Shown here: positions 27,175 to 36,118 of the stretch, in pieces
How positions within the stretch are numbered: position 1 is the first letter of the stretch
Layout of the letters: each line of letters starts with the position of its first letter
DNA from: Rhodoligotrophos appendicifer
GTDB lineage: Bacteria > Pseudomonadota > Alphaproteobacteria > Rhizobiales > Im1
Assembly: GCF_007474605.1 (NCBI RefSeq)
Contig: NZ_VHKL01000001.1
Span: 496,001 to 560,000 of the forward strand
DNA length: 64,000 nt
Direction of reading: 5' to 3'
Position numbers and translations under genes: made by a program
The notes under the pieces: model-generated
Databases searched by the model: none
What the model was told of the DNA's origin: nothing
Seen by the model: only the letters and a program-made list of their open reading frames with translations

Positions 27175-28968
27175 ATGGTTGCAGAAGTCCGGCACGAATC
27201 CGGTGTTGATGACGATGATCGCGCATTGGATGCGGTCGAACGGCGTGATCAGCTCTCGGCGGCTCGGTCATTCTTCACCTTAAGTCCGTCCAGTCTCACC
27301 GCTCGCATCATCCTGCTGAACATCGCAGGATTGATCATCCTCGTGTCCGGCATTCTGTACTTCAACCAGTTTCGGCAAGGCCTCATCGACGCCCGCGTCC
27401 AGAGCTTGATGACCCAGGGCCATATCATCGCCGGCGCCATCGCGGCCTCTGCGACGGTTGATACGGACTCGATCGTCGTGGACCCTGACCGCCTGCTGGA
27501 TCTTCAGACAGGCAATCGGTCAGGGCCGGACGCCGACGAATCCAGAAGTTTCGAATTTCCGATAAACCCGGAGAGAGCTGGCCAGATTCTCCGACGCCTG
27601 ATTTCTCCCACCAAGACCCGCGCTCGCATTTATGATCGTGAGGGCATCCTGGTCGTCGATTCTCACTATCTCTATGGCCGCGGCGAGATCCTGCGCTTCG
27701 AACTTCCCCCGCCAGATAGTTCGCCGCAGAGCGTTGTCATCGACCTCTGGCATGGCTTTAACAACTGGCTGTTTTCAAACGAATATCCGCTCCAGAAGGA
27801 ATACGGAAATGACAACGGGAAGGATTTTCCGGAAGTCACTGCATCGCTGAACGGTGCGGCCGTCAGCGTCGTAAGGGTCAACGAAAAGCACGAAATCATC
27901 GTTTCTGTGGCAGTGCCGATCCAACGCTTCAGAGCTGTCCTCGGCGCCTTGGTGCTCTCCACCCAGGGCGGCGACATCGACGACACCTTGCGTGGGGAGC
28001 GACGCATAATTCTCTTCACCTTTATGTTCGCTGCGCTCGTGACTGTGCTTCTGTCGGTGCTGCTGGCAGGCACCATCGCGGAACCGATCCGACGTCTGGC
28101 TTTGGCGGCCGAGCGGGTCCGGCATGGGGTGAACAAGCGCGTGGAGATCCCGGATTTCTCATCTAGGCGGGATGAGATCGGGCATCTGTCGATCGCCCTG
28201 CGTGACATGACCAATGCCCTCTATAGCCGCATCGCGGCCATTGAGAATTTTGCAGCCGATGTCTCGCACGAACTGAAAAATCCTCTCACATCGTTGCGCA
28301 GCGCCGTCGAAACACTGGACTACATCAAGAATGATGGTCAGCGGCAGCGTCTTCTCGCTATCATCAAGGACGACCTGAAGCGGCTGGATCGGCTGATCAC
28401 GGATATCTCGGATGCCTCGCGCCTGGACGCGGAATTGGCTCGTTCCGAGTCCAGGACCATCGATATCGTTGAACTGCTTAACATGGTGATCAGCATTGCG
28501 AATGAAACGCGCAATGGCGATCAGGCGGAGATCGTTCTCCGGATCATTCCACCTCCTGACAATGTTGAAGATGCCTTCCTTGTAACGGGGCATGACATCC
28601 GGCTAGGTCAGGTCATTCGCAATTTGTTGGACAATGCTCGCTCGTTCTCGCCCGCTGACAGCACCATACGGGTGCGCCTGCGCCGCGTGAGTGGTGAAGT
28701 GGAGATTTGTGTCGACGACGATGGTACCGGCATCCGCCCCGAAAGCATGGACAAGATCTTTGATCGTTTCCACACCGATCGTCCCGAGGGGTCATTCGGT
28801 CAGAACAGCGGTCTTGGCTTGAGCATTTCAAAACAGATCGTCGAGGCTCATCGCGGCAGGATCTGGGCCGAGAACCGATATGGGCCGCCTTCCGGCGAAT
28901 TCGGCGAGAAGCCGGTCCTCGGGGCGAGGTTCCTGGTGCGCCTGCGTCCCATCGACAACGACGAGTGA
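27175..28968 (+). CDS. chvG: Sensor histidine kinase ChvG-like
   Basis: 597 residues. A cytoplasmic N-terminus leads to a first membrane helix (ILLNIAGLIILVSGILYF), a periplasmic sensor region of about 215 residues, a second helix (FMFAALVTVLLSVLLAG), a HAMP segment (PIRRLALAAERVR), an H-box with His365 in DVSHELKNPL, and an ATPase domain with NLLDNARSF and GLGLSISKQIV. It follows chvI by 34 bases and precedes hprK by four. ChvG partners with ChvI; in several species the periplasmic repressor ExoR controls it, but no exoR is in this window. Confidence 0.87.
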   Translation: MVAEVRHESGVDDDDRALDAVERRDQLSAARSFFTLSPSSLTARIILLNIAGLIILVSGILYFNQFRQGLIDARVQSLMTQGHIIAGAIAASATVDTDSIVVDPDRLLDLQTGNRSGPDADESRSFEFPINPERAGQILRRLISPTKTRARIYDREGILVVDSHYLYGRGEILRFELPPPDSSPQSVVIDLWHGFNNWLFSNEYPLQKEYGNDNGKDFPEVTASLNGAAVSVVRVNEKHEIIVSVAVPIQRFRAVLGALVLSTQGGDIDDTLRGERRIILFTFMFAALVTVLLSVLLAGTIAEPIRRLALAAERVRHGVNKRVEIPDFSSRRDEIGHLSIALRDMTNALYSRIAAIENFAADVSHELKNPLTSLRSAVETLDYIKNDGQRQRLLAIIKDDLKRLDRLITDISDASRLDAELARSESRTIDIVELLNMVISIANETRNGDQAEIVLRIIPPPDNVEDAFLVTGHDIRLGQVIRNLLDNARSFSPADSTIRVRLRRVSGEVEICVDDDGTGIRPESMDKIFDRFHTDRPEGSFGQNSGLGLSISKQIVEAHRGRIWAENRYGPPSGEFGEKPVLGARFLVRLRPIDNDE

Positions 28969-28972
28969 TCCT

Positions 28973-29440
28973 GTGCAGAACGATGCGCAGACGCTTTGTC
29001 ATGCCACGTGCGTAGCTTATGGCAGGCAGGCTATTTTAATCATCGGTCCGTCCGGCTCTGGCAAGTCGGACTTGGCACTCCGCCTTCTTGATGGGCCGCC
29101 TCTAAGGAGGGATGGTCTAGAGTTCCATCCTGCCTTGGTGAGTGATGACCAAGTCCTTCTTCAGCTGGGAGGTGATGAACTTCTCGCCTCCGCTCCGGCG
29201 TCCATCCGCGGTAAGCTGGAAGTCAGAGGCCTTGGTATCGTCGATCACTTTCCCTTGTGCGCATCCGCTGGCGTGCGTGCCGTTGTCACACTGGTGCCCA
29301 ATGCCCAGGTCGAGCGAATGCCAGATTTTTCGGCTGTTCGCTGGCAAATGAGCGGCGTATCCTTGCCTCTTCTACACATCGATCCGTGGCAGGCCTCTGC
29401 CACGGTGAAGATCCGGACGGCACTTCGCACTCTCTGTTGA
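28973..29440 (+). CDS. hprK: HPr kinase/phosphorylase, short alphaproteobacterial form
   Basis: 155 residues from GTG 28973; only the C-terminal catalytic domain of the longer Gram-positive HprK is present, as is usual in alphaproteobacteria. Walker A is IIGPSGSGKSDLAL, followed by LVSDDQVLL and the signature EVRGLGIVDH. The enzyme phosphorylates and dephosphorylates the regulatory serine of HPr. The HPr gene two positions downstream keeps that serine. The start follows the chvG stop by four bases, with only a weak ribosome site. Confidence 0.93.
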   Translation: MQNDAQTLCHATCVAYGRQAILIIGPSGSGKSDLALRLLDGPPLRRDGLEFHPALVSDDQVLLQLGGDELLASAPASIRGKLEVRGLGIVDHFPLCASAGVRAVVTLVPNAQVERMPDFSAVRWQMSGVSLPLLHIDPWQASATVKIRTALRTLC

Positions 29441-29552
29441 TTGAGAATTCTGGCAGCCTTGCTTACAGGACGCATATTATTGCATGCGCACGCCCTTGCG
29501 GACATGATACGGCCTCTTCGCCGGGCGGGTTGATGAAATAGAGAGTGACTTG

Positions 29553-29957
29553 ATGATCGGACTGGTATTGGTAACCCACGGCCAGCTGGCGGCGGAATTT
29601 CGCGCTGCCATGGAGCATGTGGTTGGTCCTCAGTCCCAGGTCGAAACAATCTCCATTGGTCCTGATGACGACATGGAGAAGCGTCGCGCCGACATCCTGG
29701 CGGCTGTAGGTCATGTGGACACGGGAGAGGGTGTTATCCTTCTCACGGACATGTTTGGTGGCACACCTTCAAATTTAGCCATCTCAATCATGCAGAGTGC
29801 CAAAGTCGAGGTCATCGCCGGGATCAATCTTCCTATGCTGATCAAGTTGGCGAGCGTTCGCAATGACATGAGCATTGCGGAGGCCGTCGAGCAGGCGCAG
29901 GATGCCGGCCGCAAATACATCAACATCGCCAGCCGTGTCCTTTCCGGAGACGTCTAA
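29553..29957 (+). CDS. PTS system mannose-type EIIA domain protein
   Basis: 134 residues of the EIIA-Man fold. The phosphorylated His is His9 in GLVLVTHGQLA. LLTDMFGGTPSN near residue 70 is the second hallmark. It should accept phosphate from HPr. No EIIB or EIIC permease lies nearby, so it belongs to the incomplete, regulatory PTS of alphaproteobacteria rather than to sugar uptake. The 112 bases upstream separate it from hprK. A TTG one codon earlier is an alternative start. Confidence 0.92.
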   Translation: MIGLVLVTHGQLAAEFRAAMEHVVGPQSQVETISIGPDDDMEKRRADILAAVGHVDTGEGVILLTDMFGGTPSNLAISIMQSAKVEVIAGINLPMLIKLASVRNDMSIAEAVEQAQDAGRKYINIASRVLSGDV

Positions 29958-29979
29958 TCCACACGGCAATCGAAAAATC

Positions 29980-30270
29980 ATGAACAACAAAACGGAATCG
30001 GGCTTCCTTGGAAGGGAGCTCACGATCATTAACAGTCGCGGACTTCATGCACGCGCCTCGGCGAAATTCGTCAAATGCGCCGAAAAGTACAACGCCGACG
30101 TTACCGTGACGCGCGATGGTCAGACGGTTGTGGGAACGTCGATCATGGGCTTGATGATGCTTGCAGCACATCCTGGCTCGAAGATTCTGGTATCAGCCAC
30201 GGGGCCAGAGGCAGTCGACGCGCTGAATGCCCTCCAGGATCTCGTCGAGGCAAAATTTCACGAAGATTGA
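29980..30270 (+). CDS. ptsH: Phosphocarrier protein HPr
   Basis: 96 residues. His23 in NSRGLHARASAKF is the residue phosphorylated by enzyme I, and Ser54 in GTSIMGLMML is at the spacing of the HprK-phosphorylated serine. Both sites are kept, consistent with the hprK gene upstream. A short N-terminal extension of about eight residues precedes the usual HPr start. It ends the chvI-chvG-hprK-EIIA-HPr run, before an AT-rich hairpin. Enzyme I is not in the window. Confidence 0.92.
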   Translation: MNNKTESGFLGRELTIINSRGLHARASAKFVKCAEKYNADVTVTRDGQTVVGTSIMGLMMLAAHPGSKILVSATGPEAVDALNALQDLVEAKFHED

Positions 30271-30278
30271 GGGCATGG

Positions 30279-30308
30279 AGATATAAAGACTTCTTTATAT
30301 CTTTTATT
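30279..30308 (+). terminator. Probable terminator after HPr
   Basis: A perfect 10-bp stem (AGATATAAAG at 30279-30288 with CTTTATATCT at 30293-30302), a 4-base loop, then TTTATT. The stem is AT-rich for this genome but the shape is that of an intrinsic terminator. It separates the PTS genes from ahcY. Confidence 0.65.
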
Positions 30309-30399
30309 GCCCTCTCCCCCAGCTCTTGCTATACCCCGTGCGCTGAATTGGCGCTCGATCTGCGCGCCGTTGGTGTCACCAGATCCTGAGGTCTCAGAC

Positions 30400-31800
30400 A
30401 TGAGTTCGTTCAAAGATTACATCGTCAAGGACATTGCACTCGCCGATTGGGGCCGCAAGGAGATCCAGATGGCTGAAGTGGAAATGCCGGGATTGATGGC
30501 GATCCGCGAGGAATTCGGCCCCCAGCAGCCGCTGAAGGGCGCTCGCATCGCGGGCAGCCTGCACATGACCATCCAGACTGCGGTTCTGATCGAAACGCTC
30601 GTGGCCTTGGGCGCAGAAGTCCGTTGGGTGTCGTGCAACATCTTCTCGACGCAAGACCACGCTGCGGCGGCCATTGCGGCGGCTGGCATCCCGGTCTTTG
30701 CGGTCAAGGGGGAGACACTTGCGGAGTATTGGGATTATTCAGACAGAATTTTTGATTGGGGAAACGGTGAAACCGCCAACATGATTCTCGACGATGGTGG
30801 CGACGCAACCATGCTCGTCCTCTTGGGATCGAAGGCTGAAACTGACCCTTCCGTGTTGGCGTCGCCGGCGAATGAAGAAGAGGAATGCCTCTTTGCGACG
30901 ATCCGCCAGCGGCTGGAAAGCAATCCTGGCTGGTTCTCGAAGGTGAAAGCGACCATCCGCGGTGTCTCTGAAGAGACCACGACGGGTGTCCACCGACTTT
31001 ATGAATTGCAGAAGAAGGGTGAGCTTCCGTTCCCCGCCATCAATGTCAACGACAGTGTGACGAAGTCCAAGTTCGACAATCGCTATGGCTGCCGCGAGTC
31101 CCTGGTCGATGGTATCCGTCGTGCGACCGACGTAATGATGGCCGGCAAAGTTGCCGTCATTTGTGGCTATGGCGATGTGGGCAAAGGCTCCGCGCAGAGC
31201 CTGAGTGGCGCTGGCGCCAGGATCATCGTGACCGAGATCGACCCCATCTGCGCCCTCCAGGCCGCTATGGACGGTTACTCGGTCATGACGCTGGAAGATG
31301 CCGCACCCTTTGCCGATATCTTCGTGACGGCCACCGGCAACAAGGATGTGATCACCCTTGATCACATGCGCCAGATGAAGGACATGGCGATCGTCTGCAA
31401 CATTGGTCATTTCGACAACGAGATACAGATCGGGACGCTCAAGAACCTCAAGTGGGATAATGTGAAACCGCAAGTGGACATGGTTCACTTCCCGGATGGC
31501 AAGCGCATGATCCTGCTCTCAGAAGGGCGCTTGGTTAACTTGGGCAATGCTACTGGTCATCCAAGCTTTGTCATGTCCGCGTCGTTCACCAATCAGGTAT
31601 TGGCGCAGATTGAACTCTGGAATGGCGCCGGCACCTACAGCAATGAAGTCTATGTGCTTCCCAAACACTTGGACGAGAAGGTGGCTCGCCTTCATCTTGC
31701 CAAACTTGGCGTGAAGCTTACCGAGCTCACATCCGAGCAGGCCAGCTACATCGGCGTTAACAAACAAGGTCCGTTCAAGGCCGATTATTACCGGTACTGA
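30400..31800 (+). CDS. ahcY: Adenosylhomocysteinase
   Basis: 466 residues from ATG 30400, with TGAGGT seven bases upstream. The enzyme hydrolyses S-adenosylhomocysteine to homocysteine and adenosine with bound NAD. Seen: [17 protein letters not shown] at the N-terminus, [15 protein letters not shown], the NAD-binding [13 protein letters not shown] and the C-terminal [10 protein letters not shown], which closes the active site. Length matches the bacterial type with the extra insert. It is monocistronic as far as can be seen, between a terminator-like hairpin upstream and palindromes downstream. No known SAH or SAM riboswitch was recognised in the 129-base leader. Confidence 0.97.
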   Translation: MSSFKDYIVKDIALADWGRKEIQMAEVEMPGLMAIREEFGPQQPLKGARIAGSLHMTIQTAVLIETLVALGAEVRWVSCNIFSTQDHAAAAIAAAGIPVFAVKGETLAEYWDYSDRIFDWGNGETANMILDDGGDATMLVLLGSKAETDPSVLASPANEEEECLFATIRQRLESNPGWFSKVKATIRGVSEETTTGVHRLYELQKKGELPFPAINVNDSVTKSKFDNRYGCRESLVDGIRRATDVMMAGKVAVICGYGDVGKGSAQSLSGAGARIIVTEIDPICALQAAMDGYSVMTLEDAAPFADIFVTATGNKDVITLDHMRQMKDMAIVCNIGHFDNEIQIGTLKNLKWDNVKPQVDMVHFPDGKRMILLSEGRLVNLGNATGHPSFVMSASFTNQVLAQIELWNGAGTYSNEVYVLPKHLDEKVARLHLAKLGVKLTELTSEQASYIGVNKQGPFKADYYRY

Positions 31801-31839
31801 TGCTAATCAGCATCAAGGGAATGATGGCCACGGAAGCTT

Positions 31840-31882
31840 GAAACCCTAGGGTTTCTGTGGCTCACCTCCTGCTTGGGGAGGT
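31840..31882. repeat. Palindrome and hairpin after ahcY
   Basis: GAAACCCTAGGGTTTC (31840-31855) is a perfect 16-bp palindrome. A second hairpin follows, ACCTCC (31864-31869) with GGAGGT (31877-31882). No T run follows either, so they are not standard terminators. They may be mRNA 3' structures or protein-binding sites. Confidence 0.5.
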
Positions 31883-31913
31883 AAGCGCAATCCTGTCGGT
31901 CATTGCTTGTATG

Positions 31914-31942
31914 TTGGGCAATTAACCAATTCCCTGTATACC
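31914..31942 (+). promoter_or_regulatory. Candidate sigma-70-type promoter of divL
   Basis: TTGGGC (31914-31919), a 17-base spacer and TATACC (31937-31942), about 110 bases before the chosen divL start. A GANTC site (31964-31968) lies just downstream. Confidence 0.4.
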
Positions 31943-32054
31943 TCTGCTTATCGTTTTGCGCGTGATTCGCGCCTTCAGCGTGTGTATCGCGTAGGGCTGC
32001 GGGCTCGTGAGATCGCGCCTTAGAGGCTTATCAAGGGGAAGTGGCCGGGCTCCG

Positions 32055-34583
32055 ATGGTGTTGACGGGCGCAACACAAGCCATGGCTTCGTCGCGTTGGC
32101 TGCTGCCAACGGTGCAGCTTGTAGGCTCCGTACTGGTTCTATCCGCTCTTCCTGCTCGAGCGGAACTGAGCCTGCCGTCCACCGTTCGGGTGGTGGGCGA
32201 CACCGAGTTGATCTGGCTCGGCGTCGCAGTTCTCGTCTTCGCGATATTCCTTTGGGCATTGCTGGCGACTTGGCGGCTAGAGCGAAAGCTTGGCAAGGAG
32301 CGCAGACGCAGAGCGGAGCTTGAGGCCCAATTAAACGATGCTGAGGCAGCGTTATCGGCTGAACCTCATCTTCTGTTCATCTGGCGCGGCGGTAGCGAAG
32401 CCGTTGAGCGGATTGTCGGGGACATGCGCGAGACATGCACCTGCCCGCTGGACCGGCAGGCGCAAGCTGACTTTGAAAGCTGGCTGGAACTGGAATCCGT
32501 TGCCACTCTTGGGGAGGCCTTGAGGGATCTCAAGTCGCGGGGGACGGCATTCAATATCGGCGTAAAGACCCTTGCTGGAGAACTGCTCGAGGCGGATGGA
32601 CGCGCGGCAGGCGGCTTGGCAACGCTTCGGCTTCGCCCACTCGCGGGGGAACGACGCGAAATCACAAAACTCGCCCATGAGAGCCGAAAGCTGGCGCGCC
32701 AAGTGGAGCGCCTCACGGCAATCCTGGATAATGCTCCGTTACCGATCTGGCTGCGCGATGAAGAGCACAGGCTGACTTGGGCCAATCAGGCCTATGTCCA
32801 GGCAGTGGATGCCGAGACGATATCCACAGTTCTCGCCGCAGGAATAGAGCTCGTAAACCCCGAACGAAAACTGAACGCCCGCCTCGCCGCGAATGGGCGT
32901 TCTCAGGGTGCAGTCGATCGTCGGCGAAGCCACACGGTGATCAATGGGACGAAGCGAGCCCTTGATGTGGTCGAAGTCGCCGTGACCGACGGTGAGGCTG
33001 GTTTCGCACTCGATGTCACCGCCCTGGAAGACGTCGAGAGGGAGCTGAAGCGTCATATAAGAGCTCATGCGAGCACCCTGGACAAGCTCACGACCGCCAT
33101 TGCCATTTTTGGTCAGGATCAGCGGTTGCGATTCAGCAATTCGGCGTTCGCAAAACTATGGCGGCTGGACACTGAATGGCTTGCGACCAACCCGAGCGAT
33201 GGGGAGATCCTCGATCGCCTGAGGGAGGAAAGAAGCTTACCCGAACAGGCGAACTATAGAGATTGGCGTGCCCGGCATCTCGATGTCTATAAATCCATCG
33301 ATACGAGAGAGGATTGGTGGCATCTGCCAGATGGCCGGACGTTGCGCGTCATCGCTGAGCAACATCCCTTTGGGGGCGTGACTTATCTGTATGAGAACAT
33401 TACCGAGCAGATCCGGCTCGAAAGCCAATACAACCAACTGATCGATGTTCAGAGAGAAACTCTGGATAATCTCCACGAGGCCTTGGCCCTCTTCGGCACA
33501 GATGGGCGACTGAAACTATTTAATCCCGCCTATTCGGCGTTGTGGGGCCTCGATACGGACTTTTTAGCCTCCGAACCCCACATCGATGCGGTCTTCTCTG
33601 TCTGTCGTCAGCGCTTGCCCGATGATTTGATGTGGGATGAGCTGAAATATGCCGTGACCTCCGTCGATGACGATCGACGACCTCTCCAGGGTCGGATCGA
33701 GCGGCCGGATGGCAATATTTTTGATTTCTCGCTCGTGCCTCTCCCCGATGGCAACACGTTGCTGACTTACACCGATGTGACGGATTCATCGCGGATCGAA
33801 CGGGCATTGCGTGAGCGCACCGATGCTCTGGAAGCGGCTGACCGCCTCAAGACTGATTTCCTCCAGAACGTGTCCTATGAATTGCGAACGCCCCTCACGA
33901 ACATCATCGGATTCGCTGACAGCCTGTGCTTGGGGCTGGCTGGTGAGTTGCTGCCGAAGCAGCGCGAATATACGAACGACATTCTCGTTTCCTCTGCCGA
34001 TCTCCTGAGTATCATTGACGCAATCCTTGATTTGACGACGATTGATGCCGGTGCCATGGAGCTCCGGTTCGAAGAAGTTGAAATTACAGAATTGATGACC
34101 GATGCAGCTCAGATGCTGCGCTCTCGCATAGAGAAGCGCGGCATCACACTGCAAGTTGAGATCCCCGAAGCTGCGGGAACCTTCATCGCCGACAAGAAGC
34201 GTCTCAAGCAGATCCTCTTCAACCTCTTGTCCAACGCGATCGGCTTCAGCCTGGATCACAGCACAATTCGCATGGGAGCGCGCCGCGAAGGTGACGACGT
34301 CGTAATGTGGGTGAGTGACCTCGGGAAAGGCATGGATCCCGAATTCCAGAAGGCTGCCTTCGAGCGGTTCAAGTCACGCCCCGGCATTTCTGGTCACCGA
34401 GGACCGGGACTGGGTCTGTCCCTCGTCAAGAGCTTCGTCGAGTTGCATGATGGGACGGTGTCCTTGCGATCCCGGCTCGACAAGGGGACGACGGTGATCT
34501 GCCGGCTGCCATCACGGGGGCCGCGATCCTATCTTCATCGGAACAGCCTGGCAGAGAGACTGCCAAAAGTTCGCGCGTTGTGA
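32055..34583 (+). CDS. divL: DivL-like PAS-domain pseudo-histidine kinase with Tyr in place of His
   Basis: About 842 residues from ATG 32055; GTG 32007 and ATG 32082 are alternatives. Two hydrophobic N-terminal segments are followed by three PAS-like segments, each opening with a recurring pattern (ILDNAPLPIWL near 222, LDKLTTAIAIF near 342, LDNLHEALALF near 468). The dimerisation box reads FLQNVSYELRTPL: Tyr608 sits where kinases have the phosphorylated His. The ATPase lobe keeps NLLSNA, SDLGKGMD and GPGLGLSLVKS. In Caulobacter DivL the same substitution is known; that protein controls CckA and thus CtrA. The neighbour tsaE overlaps its stop, an arrangement also expected for divL. The pathway role here is inferred from family and context. 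Confidence 0.85.
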   Translation: MVLTGATQAMASSRWLLPTVQLVGSVLVLSALPARAELSLPSTVRVVGDTELIWLGVAVLVFAIFLWALLATWRLERKLGKERRRRAELEAQLNDAEAALSAEPHLLFIWRGGSEAVERIVGDMRETCTCPLDRQAQADFESWLELESVATLGEALRDLKSRGTAFNIGVKTLAGELLEADGRAAGGLATLRLRPLAGERREITKLAHESRKLARQVERLTAILDNAPLPIWLRDEEHRLTWANQAYVQAVDAETISTVLAAGIELVNPERKLNARLAANGRSQGAVDRRRSHTVINGTKRALDVVEVAVTDGEAGFALDVTALEDVERELKRHIRAHASTLDKLTTAIAIFGQDQRLRFSNSAFAKLWRLDTEWLATNPSDGEILDRLREERSLPEQANYRDWRARHLDVYKSIDTREDWWHLPDGRTLRVIAEQHPFGGVTYLYENITEQIRLESQYNQLIDVQRETLDNLHEALALFGTDGRLKLFNPAYSALWGLDTDFLASEPHIDAVFSVCRQRLPDDLMWDELKYAVTSVDDDRRPLQGRIERPDGNIFDFSLVPLPDGNTLLTYTDVTDSSRIERALRERTDALEAADRLKTDFLQNVSYELRTPLTNIIGFADSLCLGLAGELLPKQREYTNDILVSSADLLSIIDAILDLTTIDAGAMELRFEEVEITELMTDAAQMLRSRIEKRGITLQVEIPEAAGTFIADKKRLKQILFNLLSNAIGFSLDHSTIRMGARREGDDVVMWVSDLGKGMDPEFQKAAFERFKSRPGISGHRGPGLGLSLVKSFVELHDGTVSLRSRLDKGTTVICRLPSRGPRSYLHRNSLAERLPKVRAL

Positions 34584-36118
34584 CGATGCCGACCGAGAAG
34601 ATCACGCTTGAAGACGTGAACGCAACCGAGATTTTCGGTCAGGAAATTGCGGGCATTGTCCAACCGGGGGACGTCATTCTCCTGAGCGGCGATCTGGGAG
34701 CCGGCAAGACCAGTCTGGCTCGTTCCATCATACGGGCGCTCGCGCCTGCCCATGGCGACTTCGAGGTTCCAAGCCCGACATTTACCCTTGTCCAGAGCTA
34801 TGATTTCACGCGGGTTCCAGTGAACCACGTCGATTTGTACCGAGTGGGCGGCTCAGAGGAAGCTCGTGAACTCGGGCTGGAAGAGCGCCAAAGCGAAATG
34901 CTGACCCTGGTGGAGTGGCCCGACCGCGCAAACGGACTGTTCCGCGACGATCACCTGGAGATCACCCTTCATGAGGCCCTGAGCGGTAACGCCCGCTTGG
35001 CGACCGTCGCCGGGAGCGGTAGGTGGCGTGAAGTTTTACCGCGCATGGCGAAACTGCGGGGTTTTCTGGAGTCAGCCGGTTGGGGCTCTGCTCACAGGCA
35101 CTTCCTCCAAGGGGATGCCTCGTCGCGCCGCTACGAGCGGCTGTCACACCCGGATGGCCGGTCAGCAGTCCTCATGGACATGCCCCCGAGACCAGATGGA
35201 CCTCCCGTTCGAGACGGCCTTCCATACAGTAAAATAGCGCATCTTGCCGAAGGCGTCCGTCCATTCGCCGCGATCGGAAGTCTGCTGCGGAGCCAAGGGC
35301 TGAGCGCACCAGCTGTCTACGACATGGATTTGGACGAGGGATTTCTCCTTTTGGAGGACCTTGGCGATTCTGTCTACAGCCAGATATCCGCCGAGAAATT
35401 CGACATGTCGGCGCCCATGACCGCGGCCGTAGACGTATTGCTCAGTCTGGCCTCTGCGAGAATACCCGACCGCATTTCTTTACCGGATGGCTCCGAATTT
35501 GCCATTCCTCCATATGACAGGCGAGCCCGAGAAATCGAGGTCGAACTTTTACTCGACTGGTACTTTCCGACTGTGAAGGGACATGCGGCATCAGGCGAGC
35601 TTCGCACCTCTTTTCTGACGGGATGGCGCAAACTATGGCCGGCAGTCGAGCTTGATGAACCAACCCTGGTCCTGCGAGACTACCACTCGCCGAACCTCCT
35701 CTGGCTGCCACAGCGCGAGGGGTTGGCCCGCGTTGGTATCATCGACTATCAGGACGCCATGATCGGCCATGCGGCTTATGATCTTGTGTCCCTCTTGCAA
35801 GACGCTCGGATTGATGTGTCCGCAGCGACGGAGACGGACCTGCTCGATTATTATTTGGCGGGGCGGCAGACTTCACGCGATGATTTTGATGCCGAACGGT
35901 TCCTGACCGCCTATGCCATCATGGGCGCCCAGCGAGCAGCAAAAATACTTGGCATATTTACGCGCCTCTCAAAGCGCGACGGAAAGCATGGGTATCTTCG
36001 CCATATGCCCCGCATCCGGCGCTATCTCGCCAGGAACCTCCGTCATCAAAACCTCAATGAGCTCCGTCACTGGTTCGAACATCATCTGCCGGAAGCATTG
36101 ATCGAAGCTTCATCGTGA
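34580..36118 (+). CDS. Fusion of TsaE (tRNA threonylcarbamoyladenosine ATPase) and an AmgK-type sugar kinase
   Basis: 512 residues in two parts. Residues 1-150 are TsaE: Walker A LLSGDLGAGKTSLAR, then VPSPTFTLVQSY and HVDLYRV; TsaE is needed for t6A37 formation in tRNA. Residues from about 170 form an aminoglycoside-phosphotransferase-like kinase with LRDYHSPNLLWLP (catalytic Asp) and GIIDYQDAMIG (metal site). The kinase part fits AmgK, the anomeric N-acetylmuramate/N-acetylglucosamine kinase, because murU follows. It starts at a GTG overlapping the divL stop by four bases and ends with a four-base overlap with murU. Such fusions are known in alphaproteobacteria. Confidence 0.9.
   Translation: MTMPTEKITLEDVNATEIFGQEIAGIVQPGDVILLSGDLGAGKTSLARSIIRALAPAHGDFEVPSPTFTLVQSYDFTRVPVNHVDLYRVGGSEEARELGLEERQSEMLTLVEWPDRANGLFRDDHLEITLHEALSGNARLATVAGSGRWREVLPRMAKLRGFLESAGWGSAHRHFLQGDASSRRYERLSHPDGRSAVLMDMPPRPDGPPVRDGLPYSKIAHLAEGVRPFAAIGSLLRSQGLSAPAVYDMDLDEGFLLLEDLGDSVYSQISAEKFDMSAPMTAAVDVLLSLASARIPDRISLPDGSEFAIPPYDRRAREIEVELLLDWYFPTVKGHAASGELRTSFLTGWRKLWPAVELDEPTLVLRDYHSPNLLWLPQREGLARVGIIDYQDAMIGHAAYDLVSLLQDARIDVSAATETDLLDYYLAGRQTSRDDFDAERFLTAYAIMGAQRAAKILGIFTRLSKRDGKHGYLRHMPRIRRYLARNLRHQNLNELRHWFEHHLPEALIEASS

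Noticed and set aside
30271-30399. An SAH or SAM riboswitch before ahcY
   Set aside because: The leader is short and shows only the terminator-like hairpin; no known riboswitch core was recognised.
30739-31488. A 249-codon minus-strand frame within ahcY
   Set aside because: Antisense shadow of a highly conserved gene.
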